64,000 bases of DNA, from NCBI GenBank assembly GCA_036925085.1, contig JAUPFP010000140.1:62001-126000 (forward strand), given 5' to 3'. The notes beneath the pieces are model-generated. The model was not told where the DNA came from. It made no database searches and saw nothing but the letters and a program-made list of their open reading frames with translations. Shown here piece by piece: positions 13,211 to 23,599 of the stretch; within the stretch, counting starts at the first letter, position 1, and every line of letters starts with the position of its first letter. This stretch comes from Brachycybe producta. Lineage: Eukaryota > Arthropoda > Diplopoda > Playtdesmida > Andrognathidae. The translations under genes were made by a program, and so were the position numbers.

Positions 13211-13429
13211 CCTCATAGTAAGAAGAAGCTTGTGACGTCAGAAGGGTCGATGTAAAATTTAACATTGTGTCCTTCTATCTGATAGAAAACGGATGATAAA
13301 AAACGTTCTCAAAAGGGTTACTGCATTCTTTTCTTATTAACCCTTCTTTTTTTTATCAGATTAAATGGACACAATGTTAACATTTTACATCAACCCTTCT
13401 GACGTCAAGAGCTTCTTCTTACACTGAGG
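13211..13429. mobile_element. Palindromic element bearing two cAMP-response elements
   Basis: The arms run from cctcatagtaagaagaagct inward and return as agcttcttcttacactgagg. Each arm has a perfect TGACGTCA (13233-13240 and 13400-13407), followed by gaagggt and, further in, acattgtgtcc. A second copy lies at 63001-63232. No coding capacity. Confidence 0.75.
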
Positions 13430-13910
13430 CAGGTATAAGTGGAAGTGTTTGACTTTTGTGTCAGTTTTGACCCATTCATGTTGAGCAATAAATAAGTGCA
13501 GGACATAACAAACACCTTCACCCCCATAAGGTGGAAATTGATTGACCCCCCCCCCTTAATACCCCCTTCAACCTAAAGGCTAACCCCTAAAAAAACTAAA
13601 ACTAACAGGAAACGAATTATTACTGAGTGTAGTCATCCATCCATTGATCTTCAATGCAAGAAACTCAACTCTCCAAAATTTATATGCATTATAAATGAAA
13701 ACAGTAATTATTATTATTATAATATAAAGGAATAACTTCAGTGTGACGTCCAGTTAACATTTCTTTTTTTTTGTTCGATTGTCTTCTCTTAGAAAGAAGA
13801 AATAATACATTTTGAACAATGACCACCAAACAGAAACGACGAGCAACAGAGAGAATATTATGGTTTTACTATTGCGTCCTATACTCTTTATCAAACGCTT
13901 TTCTTTTGTC

Positions 13911-13912
<2 letters not shown>

Positions 13913-13976
<64 letters not shown>
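13913..13976. repeat. (CT)n microsatellite
   Basis: About 31 CT units. It produces the poly-Ser/Leu frames seen across it. Confidence 0.95.
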
Positions 13977-13979
<3 letters not shown>

Positions 13980-15594
13980 TATTTCTCTTTTCTTTTCTTG
14001 GTTAAAATCACAAATTTTGAAAAATGCAGGACATCCGTCCAATTTTTAACAATAATAATAATAACAACAAAGGACAACACAAATGGATTTTTAAAGGGTA
14101 ACAACAGTTATAAAAAAATACAAAAGATCCCCGGGGTGTTAGTGCCCACTTTGAGATGCGGGTCAATTAGTAATTAATAGGGCGCAAACAATAATACTTT
14201 TTTTTTTCTCAGTCAAAAGAGCCCAGTTAGAGGGTATTAAACAGAAAGAAAAAGCTTCAAAGTAGAGAGAGAAAAAAAAGATCTCAGATCAGGACCTAGG
14301 TATGAAAATACCTGGACAAATAATATACTTAAATATCAAATGCAAAAGAAACTCGTGATGAACACTTGGTCCTTGAACCCTCTGAACAAGGTACCGACAC
14401 CCTTGAAGGGTACTCCAATGGTTTCAATTCAAGTGCCAAGTTCCCTTGCTTGTATTTAGAAAATACAGTACGTATTGGAGATCTGTTTTAACTCAAGTCT
14501 ATTTCAGTTCTCTGGGCCCCAGGCCCCAGAGTCCAAATTGAGGCATTTCTAAAGTGTTGACCATTATTGTTCAATACAGTGCACTGATAACACTTCTGAG
14601 CAACTATTTGCCAGTTGTTCCTTCTAAGTTTGCCACTTGAAAATGTCCAAAAATACCACATTATCATTATCCTTCCCAACAACCTTTTATTCAATTGAAA
14701 AACCACAAAGAACTAAAGGTTTAATTGACCAGAGGTCAACCTCAAAGAAAAGTGGCAAAAACTGAAATGTGCCAAATTGAAAACAAAAAAAAGAATGAAG
14801 CGGAAAAGGGAGGGGAAAAAAAAGATAACTAGAAGAGACAAAATCCCTCCTATTTCACCTTTTTCTCACCATCACCATCATCATCATGGGTTTTAAGGGT
14901 AAGGGGGAGTGTGGGTTATTAAGGAAGAGGGTGGTTGGTAGGTGGTTAAGGGGGGAGGGTAGGATTCCCCACTTGTTTGCCAATACCAATTCACCCCCAT
15001 CCCATTTTTTTTAAAAAAACCCCAAACTCGAAGATGAGAACAAGAAGAGTGACGCCAAAAACACAGCGCCACACACCGGTAATTATGATAATGGGTAAAA
15101 ACCATCTTTGATGATGATTATGATGACGATCATGAATCAATTTACAAAAGACGTATTCAACAAAGTCGTTCAGTCGAGACTAATTTTGTTTGTTAACATT
15201 TTTTTCTTGTCAAGAGTGAAGAGAACAAAAAAAAACTAGAAGGACTTCTTTCATAAACACAAGATGGTCGGTTTTTAAGGAGGTTGGATGGAGGGGAAAG
15301 GGGGGGGGGGGGAGATTAAAAAATGACCGGGGTATTTTTTTACGCAAGTAAAATTGTAAAAAAAAAACCTCTCTCTTAAAAGGAAATCCTCTTAATAAGA
15401 GAAGAAAATTCCCTCTTAAAGTGAATAAAATTGCAATATATTAATGAGTGGACTTTATTGGAAAGGAAGGGGGTTGAGAGGAGGCCAAGATTCGTCATCT
15501 AATAAGATGGTGGTGGTAGGTGGCGCATTTCCGGTTCTGTTTTTATTTCACACTTCTTTCACTTTTCTTAAGATGGTTTATGAAAAATTGATTT

Positions 15595-15904
15595 TTGAAC
15601 TTCAGATGCAAAATTAAGAGAAGCTAGAAAGTATTTTAGAAACTAGAAGGGTAAGTTAGTAGTAGCTACATTAAATCACTTCAGGAAATATCATCATATT
15701 TAATATCTTTCAAAATAAACTTTCTCTATTGACGAAAATATCGTCCACTTAATGTTGGATCCTTTCGAAACTCAGATATAAAAAGCTTATTTTGACAGTT
15801 GCATTTTTCTGCAATATTTCGCAGGTTGCAACTGGACTTTTGTCCCTCTGCCACACATGCCTTCTTCACTGTTTGCAGCCTAATTATTTAAATTCAAAAT
15901 CATT
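15595..15904 (-). mobile_element. F1 fold-back element
   Basis: Left arm tattttagaaactagaaggg, then atatctttcaaaataaactt. The centre atcgtccacttaatgttgga indicates minus orientation. The right arm continues directly into the perfect palindrome at 15905. Confidence 0.7.
15820..15892 (+). repeat. F6 repeat fragment inside F1
   Basis: Carries acttttgtccctctgccaca then catgccttctt, the motif shared with 28.5, 37.8 and 55.76 kb. It interrupts the right arm of the F1 copy. Confidence 0.5.
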
Positions 15905-15986
15905 AAAGTAACTGAGCTACCCTTCTAGTTTCCAAAACGCTTACTAGAAAGCGTTTTGGAAACTAGAAGGGTAGCTCAGTTACTTT
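15905..15986. repeat. Perfect 38-bp inverted repeat, 6-bp loop
   Basis: Left arm 15905-15942 (aaagtaactgagctaccctt and on) and right arm 15949-15986 are exact reverse complements with spacer actaga. Both are F1 arm ends (ttctagtttccaaaacgc and its inverse), so two F1 ends are joined head to head. Confidence 0.9.
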
Positions 15987-16002
15987 AGGGTAACTAAGCT
16001 AC

Positions 16003-16057
16003 TCAGGTGCGAAAAAATGAAGATAAAACTAGATTTATCTTCATTTTTCGCACCTGA
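16003..16057. repeat. Inverted repeat of about 24 bp, 6-bp loop
   Basis: tcaggtgcgaaaaaatgaag then ataaa (16003-16027) is mirrored at 16034-16057 with a single-base length difference. It is built from the F1 outer segment (reaction to gctcctgaa, tcttcatttt). Confidence 0.85.
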
Positions 16058-16084
16058 AACACAGAATTGTTCACCACCTTAACA

Positions 16085-16265
16085 GAAACTAGAAAGAATT
16101 TAAGAAACTAGAAGGGTAGAACACAATCAATTAAGAAAGTAAGAGTATTTTTCATGTTAATATCTTTCAGAATGACAAAAACCTTAAAAGCAGACAATAT
16201 AAAGTTTATTTTGAAAGATAACATGAAAGATTGAGCTACCTTTCTAGTATCTAAAAAAATTCTCT
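16085..16265 (+). mobile_element. F1 element, compact copy
   Basis: Left arm aagaaactagaagggtagaa, centre ccttaaaagcagac (plus orientation), right arm aaagtttattttgaaagata and gattgagctacctttctagt. Confidence 0.7.
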
Positions 16266-16814
16266 TAATAAAACCACCTTGAAGTGAGTAAAATTTTGCA
16301 ATATTAATGAGTGGACTTTTATTGGAAAGGAAGGAGAGTTTTGGAGGGTCGAAATTCGTCATCTAATAAGAAGGTGGCTCATTTCCGGTTCTGTACTTTT
16401 TTTTTTACATGACTTTTTGTGTCATTTCTTTTTTGAAGTATTATAACAATTATTTCTTATTGACTAGAAACGGAGATCTGTTATAAGGATCTTGGTTAGA
16501 AGAAAAAAAAAACGACAAACAATTGAAATTTTTTAATTTGTTTCGAAGGTCAGAATCATCGAAGGGTTTATTAAAACGAAAACAGAAAAAACACAAATTA
16601 TTATTCCACAATTGTTTTTTTTTTTTAATCAGGAGAAAATTCGGATAAGGAGAAAACATACCACAGAGTAAGGAGGAGGAGGAGGAGGAGGACAAAAAAA
16701 AGAGACCCGAGGTCGAATTCGTCTTCTTCTTTGTCCCATTATCTAATTACACGAATTAACCATACATAACCCACACCACCAACGTTATTTTTTCCCTGTT
16801 TGTGACTCAATTTA

Positions 16815-17060
16815 CTAACTTCACTAGAAATCATAGAAACTTGAAGAAGAAATTTCAAGAACTTTTGTTAGAAACTCGAATAGTAGACTGAAAATATTTT
16901 TCACGGCGAACCATATCTTTCAAAATAAACTTTTTTATGGCTAGTTTTTTGTTGAAAAAAAAAAAACACAGGAAAAAAAAAATCCTAAAAAAATTCGATT
17001 TTCAAACTGACACAAGAAAATCGCTCATTTTAAAAGATATTAATTAAAACCAAAAACAAG
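16815..17060. mobile_element. F1 element, eroded
   Basis: Left arm agaaactcgaatagtagact then atatctttcaaaataaactt. Right arm only ctcattttaaaagatatt. Confidence 0.5.
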
Positions 17061-17089
17061 TACTTAAATTTTGCTATCAAAACTTAAAG

Positions 17090-17475
17090 ATTATTATGCT
17101 GAAAGTATTTCTACGACGATATCTTTCAAAATAAAACATTTAATCATACTTCAATTTAAAAAAAAATGACTTTATTTCAAAAGAAACTTCAAAAATTGTC
17201 ATCTGTATTACAAAATGCAATAAGAAAACGTTTATTATTAAAGATATCGTCATCGTTTTTAAACATTTACTAGAAACTAGAAATAGTAAGTTAACTTTGC
17301 TAAACGATATCTTTTTCGAAATGAGCTTTTATGACATTTTTTAAAGAAAATAATCGAATTTCACCTTTTTCTGTACCTTTTTCATCCAACTGCCGAATAA
17401 AAAGTTTATTTTGAAAGATATCCTTGCAAAACTACTTTCAGGCATATTTGATAACTATTCTAGTTTCTAACAAAC
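17090..17475. mobile_element. F1 elements, one or two eroded copies
   Basis: Has gatatctttcaaaataaaac, a new left-arm tag agaaactagaaatagtaagt at about 17273, then aaaagtttattttgaaagat and attctagtttctaac. It lies 180 bp downstream of exon E in the transcribed direction. Confidence 0.6.
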
Positions 17476-17658
17476 TTTAGATTTCTTCTTAAAGTCGGTT
17501 CTGAATACTTGAAACAAAAAGCTTAGTTAACTCTATAGATAGCTCAGAGTAAAAGTTGTTGATTTTCAACTTTCTTTTTCAGTTTTAAAACTTTTTTTTT
17601 TAAAAAAGTAGAAGAGGTGACAGAAATAAAGAAGAAATGATTTTTGAAATTGTCTTAC

Positions 17659-17707
17659 CTGGTTGGCCCTTTCCATATCTGTCATAATGATTTCCATTTC
17701 ATCAGAC
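17659..17707 (-). CDS. CUX1: CUX1/CASP exon E (most 3' exon visible)
   Basis: Micro-exon of 49 nt on the minus strand, with acceptor ttttttttcag before GTCTGATG and donor AACCAG followed by gtaagaca. With AA from exon D it reads KSDEMEIIMTDMERANQ; vertebrate CUX1/CASP has KADEIEMIMTDLERANQ at the same place. It ends in phase 0 after the conserved ANQ. The next expected block (RAEVAQREAETLREQ in human) was not found between base 1 and 17658, so the following intron is at least 17.6 kb or the block is too diverged to see by eye. The exon belongs to the coiled coil, upstream of where CUX1 and CASP transcripts part in vertebrates. Confidence 0.95.
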
Positions 17708-17811
17708 CTGAAAAAAAAACAAATTGCACAAAATTAAAGATTGCTGATTTTGTTTTACAAAAAAAAAAAGATCGATCACAAGATGGCGACTAATTAATTA
17801 GTAATTCTTAC
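17708..17811 (-). other. Short intron between exons D and E (104 bp)
   Basis: GT-AG intron, read on the minus strand as gtaagaatt to ttttttttcag. It is the only compact, repeat-free intron in the window, apart from short A runs. Confidence 0.92.
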
Positions 17812-17878
17812 TTTGCGTGGGAGTCTTCATCGTATTTGGATTTCAAATCGAATAGTTCCGACTGGGAACTGTCCAAGG
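17812..17878 (-). CDS. CUX1: CUX1/CASP exon D
   Basis: Internal exon of 67 nt on the minus strand, with acceptor gctattctag before CCTTGGACAG and donor CACGCAAA followed by gtaagaatt. It reads [A]LDSSQSELFDLKSKYDEDS, then HA[K]. The vertebrate counterpart is [20 protein letters not shown], then TAK, one of the best conserved stretches of the CUX/CASP coiled coil. It enters on two bases (CC) and leaves on two (AA), so it joins exons C and E without breaking frame. The intron to exon E is only 104 bp, while the one to exon C is 8 kb and full of repeats. Confidence 0.95.
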
Positions 17879-18223
17879 CTAGAATAGCAACAACAAACAA
17901 AAAAAATAACAAACAGTTAAAATTCATAAATTAAAAAAATATGAAAACCTGAAATAAAAATTCCTTTCAAAAATTAATTGATTACGAAACCAAGTTTGTT
18001 AGCAATAATATTTTTTTGTTGTTGTTGTAAATAAGATCATAAATCACAAATTTTATTATTTTTTTAAAAAATAGAAGGATAGAGAGAAAAAAAAAAAGTA
18101 TATTTTAAAATTTTTTCTATATGAAGCAATTATGATAATAATAGAAGGAATGAATGACGCATTTTTGTGTGCAAAAAGATTGATCAAATAGAAAACACAC
18201 GAGAAACAACCTTGAACACATTA

Positions 18224-18225
<2 letters not shown>

Positions 18226-18254
<29 letters not shown>
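18226..18254. repeat. 29-base T run
   Basis: Uninterrupted T run, which is A in the transcribed strand. No SINE or LINE body is recognisable beside it. Confidence 0.9.
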
Positions 18255-18257
<3 letters not shown>

Positions 18258-18579
18258 TTTCTTAACCTTAAAAAAGTTAGACATTTTTAATTTTAAAACA
18301 TCCTCCTCCTTCTTTTTCTCTTTCTCCGACCATGAAACCGAATCTAATAAGGTATCAATAAAGTAGAAAGAAAATGTTGGAAAATGTCATGACCACAAAA
18401 AAAAAATAACAAAAGAACCTCCACAAACAGATAGGAGGAGAAAATCGTACAATTTGTAAAATATTCACCAAAAAAAAAACAAGTTAACCAATATAATTAT
18501 ACAGGGGTGTCCTCGATTAAAATCATTTGAAAAGTCGAATTCTGATTATTCTCCATCATTTTCAGGTCCAAAATGAAAA

Positions 18580-19035
18580 AAAAAATGAAACTAGAAAAGT
18601 GGTTTAAGAAACTAGAAAGGTATAGCTCAAATTTGAAAGTTACTCAACAATGAAAATATATATTGTAGGCCTACCTAAGGCTCGGATTTATATGCAATAT
18701 CAAACAAACGTTTCTCAATCTTTGTGAAGTAACATCAACCGTTTAGAAACAACCCAACACTAGTATTGGTTAACTTTTTTCAATAAAAAAAACACTGGTT
18801 AGAAGCTAGAACTGTAATTGACAACTGATCGTAACCAGAGCCATTTATAGCCTCTAACCAGCTTTTTTTAATATTAGAAAAAGTATAATAGCAGTTGCTC
18901 TAATAATGATGATAATGGCTTCACAAATGGCACTCTGGTGGGCCACAAATTAAGAAACGTTTGCATAAAAATCCGAACCCTAATTATAAGTGACTAACTA
19001 CCCTTTCTAGTTTCTAACACTGTCCTTTCAGCTAT
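18580..19035. mobile_element. F1 element split by an F2 insertion
   Basis: Left arm ttaagaaactagaaaggtat at about 18603 and right arm accctttctagtttctaaca at about 19000 are parted by the F2 element at 18675-18981, so F2 inserted after F1. Confidence 0.65.
18675..18981 (+). mobile_element. F2 element (hAT-like, non-autonomous)
   Basis: Ends are ctaaggctcggatttat and aaatccgaaccctaa. The subterminal inverted motif is aacgtttctcaatctttg and caaattaagaaacgtttgca. The core holds an F3 palindrome (ggttagaagctagaact and agcctctaaccag). Copies at 37383 and 53105 share the full layout. hAT class is inferred from the end sequence and a possible 8-bp duplication at the 53-kb copy. Confidence 0.65.
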
Positions 19036-19039
19036 CAAA

Positions 19040-19285
19040 ATTAAGAAGAAAAAAAAACATGAATGTGTTTAATAAACTAGATGGGTAAAACTCAATCAAA
19101 TAAGGATATCTTCATGTTTGATATTTTGCAAAATGAACTTTTTATGTCAAGTTTCATAAAATGGTACAAACTTTTAAGTTGAACGAGGTAATTTTTTACA
19201 ATTAATTTGCACATAAAAAGTTTATTTTCAAAGACATCCTCATTAAACCCATTGTCCACGTTTAATTAACTCTTCTACTTTATAA
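19040..19285 (+). mobile_element. F1 element
   Basis: Left part gtttaataaactagatgggt and actcaatcaaataaggatat; right part aaaagtttattttcaaagac. Confidence 0.55.
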
Positions 19286-19884
19286 ATAAAAACGTCTAAA
19301 GAGTAGAATAACCGATTGTAGGTCTATTTTTGTTAATTGTTTTGAAGTGAATGTCATAGAAGTTTCTCGAAATGGAGTGGAAATTGTACAAAATGTAAGA
19401 TAAAATCCAGACCTGAAGAAGAAAAAAATGAACAAAAATCTGAAAAGTATTGCGAAATCAAAGCGTGCAAACAACGAACGACAACAATCAAAGATATATA
19501 ATAAATAATAACACGGTTTATTAAAAATTTAACAACAAAAAAAAACCTCCAGAGAAGAAATCAAAAATTCTTTTCCTCAATAGAAAACCGAAGGTTGACT
19601 TGTTTAAGTTTTTTCTTTAAATTACATGTTAGCTTTTTTTATATATATATATCATTATAATATATGTCTAGGACCCAATGTAAAAAAAAAACAGCTAAGA
19701 AGAAGAAAAAAAGAGAGCTAAGTTTGAAAAATCATCCAGTCGAAACTAGAAAAATTGCCAATAAAACACAAAACTACAAAAGCGTCACTAAACGTTATTT
19801 AAAAGAATTAAGAGAATAAAACAACAGCCTCAAATTAGCCTCCTCCCACAGGACGATAGACAAATAAGGCCCACCACATTCAGG

Positions 19885-19975
19885 AAAGACGAACCCTCTA
19901 AAACAGGGTTCCGAACATACAAAAACCCATTTCTAATATTGGATCCCTGGTTAGATTGTTCTCAACTGCGAAGAA
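19885..19975. repeat. F4 palindromic motif
   Basis: cgaaccctctaaaacagggt then tccgaacatacaaaaaccc, and about 45 bp on ttggatccctggttaga, its rough inverse. F4 often abuts F1 ends, as at 21.3 and 36.4 kb. Confidence 0.5.
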
Positions 19976-20194
19976 GTTCTTCACATTTTTTTTTTATCAA
20001 AATACGGCTATCGCCGTGTTTATAGCCGATGATCAAAGTCCTCGTTGATCTGTGTACTGAAGACACGTCAATGCAAAAATGCTTGCTGACTAGAAACGCG
20101 GCTTATCTGTAAATTGGCTCAAATTAGATCTAAGTTGGTTTTCAGGCTGTAAATGGGGCCCTTCCAACTATCTTACTTATATCAGGTTACAGGT

Positions 20195-20545
20195 ACAAAA
20201 TGACGAAAAAAACTTGAATGTGTTTTAGAAACTAGAAAGGTAAGCTCAATCACTCGCCTATATAGTAGGTAGGTCTATAAATCAACACAAACTTTATAAA
20301 ATGACTCAACTTTAAGCAGACTGTATTTCTTTAATAATATGTGTTTTAGAAAAAGTTTATTTTGAAAGATATTCGCAGTAAACATTGAATTGTCCTTCTA
20401 GTTTTTAAAAGAATTTCCAGTTTCTCTAAATTTTGTTCCTTTTGAAAGACAGAATAATCAAAGAGTTTGAAAATCAGCTTACTGAGCAGCATTTGAAAAC
20501 TGTGTGGAAAACCCTGCTTAGAGGGTTCAAGTGACAAGGTTTATT
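20195..20545 (+). mobile_element. F1 element plus F4 end
   Basis: Left arm gttttagaaactagaaaggt and agctcaatcact, centre caactttaagcagac (plus), right arm agtttattttgaaagatatt and ccttctagtttttaaaag, then agaataatcaaagagtttga and an F4 piece ccctgcttagagggttcaag. Confidence 0.75.
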
Positions 20546-20997
20546 CCCTGATATGTTTCATCCGGTAGAAAAATGTGATTCGAAGCGGCCTATTTTTATA
20601 TAAAAAAGGAACTGTGAGAAATGCAACAAGTTGCTGTCGTAAAAAACCACCTGTGAATTTGTGTATTGAAGCAAATGGCGAAAAAAAGGTTCGATCGAAA
20701 CTAGAAAATAACAGAAGAAGAAAAATGGCCCTTTTCTTATTATTCAATATTGGATTTTAAAGAGAGAAATCAATAAATTCCGATCACCACATCTAGACTA
20801 GATTGGTCATTTGTGTTTCTATATCGTAGATTTATTACGATATTGTGTCATTTTATCAGCTGCAATCAAGAGCCACCTAATTCACATTGAGAAATTCCTA
20901 TTTTCTACTCTTGAAAAGGACACTGTCCTTCTGCTACAGGCACGATCTTTCAATGTCTTATTTTCAGAGTAGTTTTAAAAAATTATTTATTGTGCTT

Positions 20998-21440
20998 TTC
21001 TTTCTCCATTATAAGTGGAAAGTGTTTTCGAAACTAGAAGGGTAGTAGCTCAATCACTTTTAAATTTTCATGGTTTGACATCTTTCAAAATTAACTTTTT
21101 AGAGATAAAAATGAAATTGGATTATTTTCAAACTCTGACATAAAAAAAGCTTATTTTAAAAGATATCATCATCAAACATGAAGACATCCTTAAATGACTG
21201 AGGTACCCAACCATTCTAGTTTCTAAAACATGTTGAAGTTTCTCTTTTATTTTGTTCTCCCGAAAGACACAATTAACCCGAGTTCGACAGACCTCTGAGG
21301 ACCCCCGCGTTTACACACTTTCAAAACCACCTTAATAATTGAACCCTCTGAACAGGGCTTCAAACTTTACTCAAAACAAGGTTGTTTTTTTTTCCTTATT
21401 GAAACCCTTACTCAAAGAGAGTTCAAGTTGAAGTGTCCTT
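20998..21440 (-). mobile_element. F1 element plus F4 end
   Basis: Left arm gttttcgaaactagaagggt; centre aaattggattattttcaaac (minus); right arm attctagtttctaaaaca. The outer segment runs gagttcgaca, cgtttacacactttcaaaac and caccttaataa straight into F4 ttgaaccctctgaacagggc, whose mirror gagagttcaag closes at about 21430. Confidence 0.75.
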
Positions 21441-22284
21441 TCTTGATTGAATTATTCTTGTGGTCAAATCACACAACACGAACTTCAAATATATTCAAAA
21501 GTGTCCAAAATGAAGAGAAGAAGAAAAACAACTTTTGATTTTCGAAGATTGATTTGGTTTTGTTTAAGTTAGGACCCCCTGAAGAGAGAGAGAGAGAGGA
21601 AGACAAGTTGAGACCCCCAAAAAACAAGGGACCAACAACAACAAAATAATGATGGACATATAATGTTAAAATATTCCAAAGTCAAAATACAACTAACTGA
21701 CATTTCACAAATGTCAGCCAAAACCCCCTCTTAAAACACGTGTTGTTTTTTGTGTGGAGAGGGGAGGGGGGAGGAAGGAGGAGCACCAACCGGAATAAGT
21801 TAACTAAATGGCCGGCAATATTATTATTATTCCTCATTGATGTCCATTTTGAAGAAGAAAGTGTCATTCCCACTTTAAGCAAAAAAAAAAAAAAGATGGA
21901 TGAGATGAAAATTTCAAAGTCAGAAAAAAAGGAATTTGAGACAAAAAAAAATGCTTCTTATGTCAAAATGGCGCATGAGCGCATGTGTGCCACTAGATAA
22001 TAATAATAATAACACATGGGTGGCCACTGGTCACTCTACTGGTCAAAAAAAGAAGACAAGGAAAAAAAGTGGTCGGACGGTCACCTTTTACGGGCCCCCC
22101 CCCCCCCGCCACACTACATTTTGGTCCGTCGTCATCAATGTCCTGAAATTCACAACACAAACAAACTTCGTTCAAACTTGGGACAGGGGAAGAAGGGACG
22201 TCCCAAAATAAGACATTTTCAAAAAGTTTTTCAAAAAGTCCACAAAACATTCGGCGGTGTTTTTCAGAGGCGGTGGGTGTCTTG

Positions 22285-22510
22285 AAAGTGTTCTAGAAAC
22301 TAGAAGGGTATTTATTAGCTCAAGCACTTAAGATTAGATTTTTAATGTTGATATATCTTTCAAAATAAGCTTTTTTATGTCATTTTTAAGCAAAACGATA
22401 ATATTTTTTAAAATAAAACTTTTATTTTAAAATATATTCAACATGAAAAAATATCGAGACCTATATTAAGTATACTTCAATTACCTTTTCTAGTTTCTAA
22501 CATATTCGTC
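22285..22510. mobile_element. F1 element
   Basis: Left arm gtgttctagaaactagaagg and gatatatctttcaaaataag; right arm accttttctagtttctaaca. Confidence 0.7.
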
Positions 22511-22539
22511 TTTCAGAGGATAAAAATGAAAAAACAACA

Positions 22540-22830
22540 ACATGAATGCGTATTAGAAACTAGAAGAGTAGCTTAAAAGGGTATTTTAATGTTTTGATAA
22601 ATCATTCAAAATAAACGTTTTATGTTATTTTCAAAATGACCCAAGCTTTAAGTAGATTAATAATTTCTCATTTTTTGCCTATAAAAATTTATTTTGAAAA
22701 ATAGCAACATCATGAAAATACCCTTTAAGAAGTGATTGAGCTACCCTTCTAGTTTCTAAAACACTTTCAAAGTTTCTCTTCATTTTGAATTCTGAAAAAA
22801 ATTGAAAAATCAAAAGTTCGAAGATCTTCA
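22540..22830 (+). mobile_element. F1 fold-back element, well preserved
   Basis: Left arm attagaaactagaagagtag, centre aaaatgacccaagctttaag (plus), right arm catgaaaataccctttaaga and gagctacccttctagtttct, then tctcttcattttgaattctg. Confidence 0.8.
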
Positions 22831-23097
22831 GAAGAAAAGCAAATATTCAAACTTGAAACAAAGGTCTAAAATTAAGAAACAAAAGGACCCAAAGTAAAAG
22901 CAATGCCAAACAAACAAAAAAAAAAGTTTTAGAAAACTTTTCAAAAAAGAAAACAAAAGAAAAGGTGGCCCTTACCAAAATAAGAACTTAGTCCATGAAA
23001 GAACACCACCTTACGGTGTCTAATCGCAGAAGACATTTGCAACAACTAAACACCAAATGTAATAATTAATAATCCTTAATATTGATGATGAAGATAT

Positions 23098-23190
23098 TAT
23101 TATTATTATTATTATTATTGGTGCCAAACTGGTGGTGCTGTTTGTGCACAAATGGTGCTGATGGTGGTGGTGGTGGTGGTGGTGGTGCTC
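23098..23190. repeat. (TTA)n and (GGT)n microsatellites
   Basis: A TTA run at about 23098-23119 and a GGT run at about 23159-23186. They give poly-His and poly-Ile frames on the minus strand. Confidence 0.9.
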
Positions 23191-23599
23191 CTCTTCAGTA
23201 ATGGTACTGGAGGTGACATAGGAATAATAGGGGTACATTACCACCTAACAACAACCTAACCAACATTATTATAATCTAGCCTCTCTCTCTCCTCCGATTT
23301 AATCCTCCTTCCAGAAGAAGAAGAAAAAAAAAACACCACGAAATAATAATATTAATAATCCAATCAAATCCACAATGCACACACACACACATTAGACATT
23401 TGCCAACAAATAATCACCATCTATCTATCTCTCTATATAGAAATATGGAATTATTTAATGTGCTGATGATGTTCTCTCTATCTTTGCACAGTGCTGCCCT
23501 CTACCACATCTATAACAATAAAAACCTTCATACTTGTTGTATGCATATTATATATATATATATATACTGTGGTGTATATTCCAAATTTTTGTTTCCAAG

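Larger units (their letters stand above)
1..17658 (-). other. Intron after exon E (partial)
   Basis: Minus-strand intron beginning with gtaagaca at 17658 and running off the left edge. No exon recognised. It holds a SINE (1318-1500), a nested MITE pair (1987-2488), about eleven F1 fold-back copies, the cAMP-response-element palindrome (13211-13429), a degenerate tandem duplication (8531-8705), and AT and CT microsatellites. Many pure G or C runs lie between A-rich simple sequence (for example 3686, 4299, 5411, 5466, 8328, 15300). Stretches such as 5750-6450, 7300-8330 and 9430-10620 show only simple repeats and anonymous AT-rich DNA. A nondescript stretch at 14340-14760 could be another old repeat. 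Confidence 0.85.

Noticed and set aside
14488-14706. Minus-strand frame of 72 codons with mixed amino-acid composition.
   Set aside because: No recognisable domain, no convincing splice sites and no link in phase to the CUX exons. Probably an old repeat.
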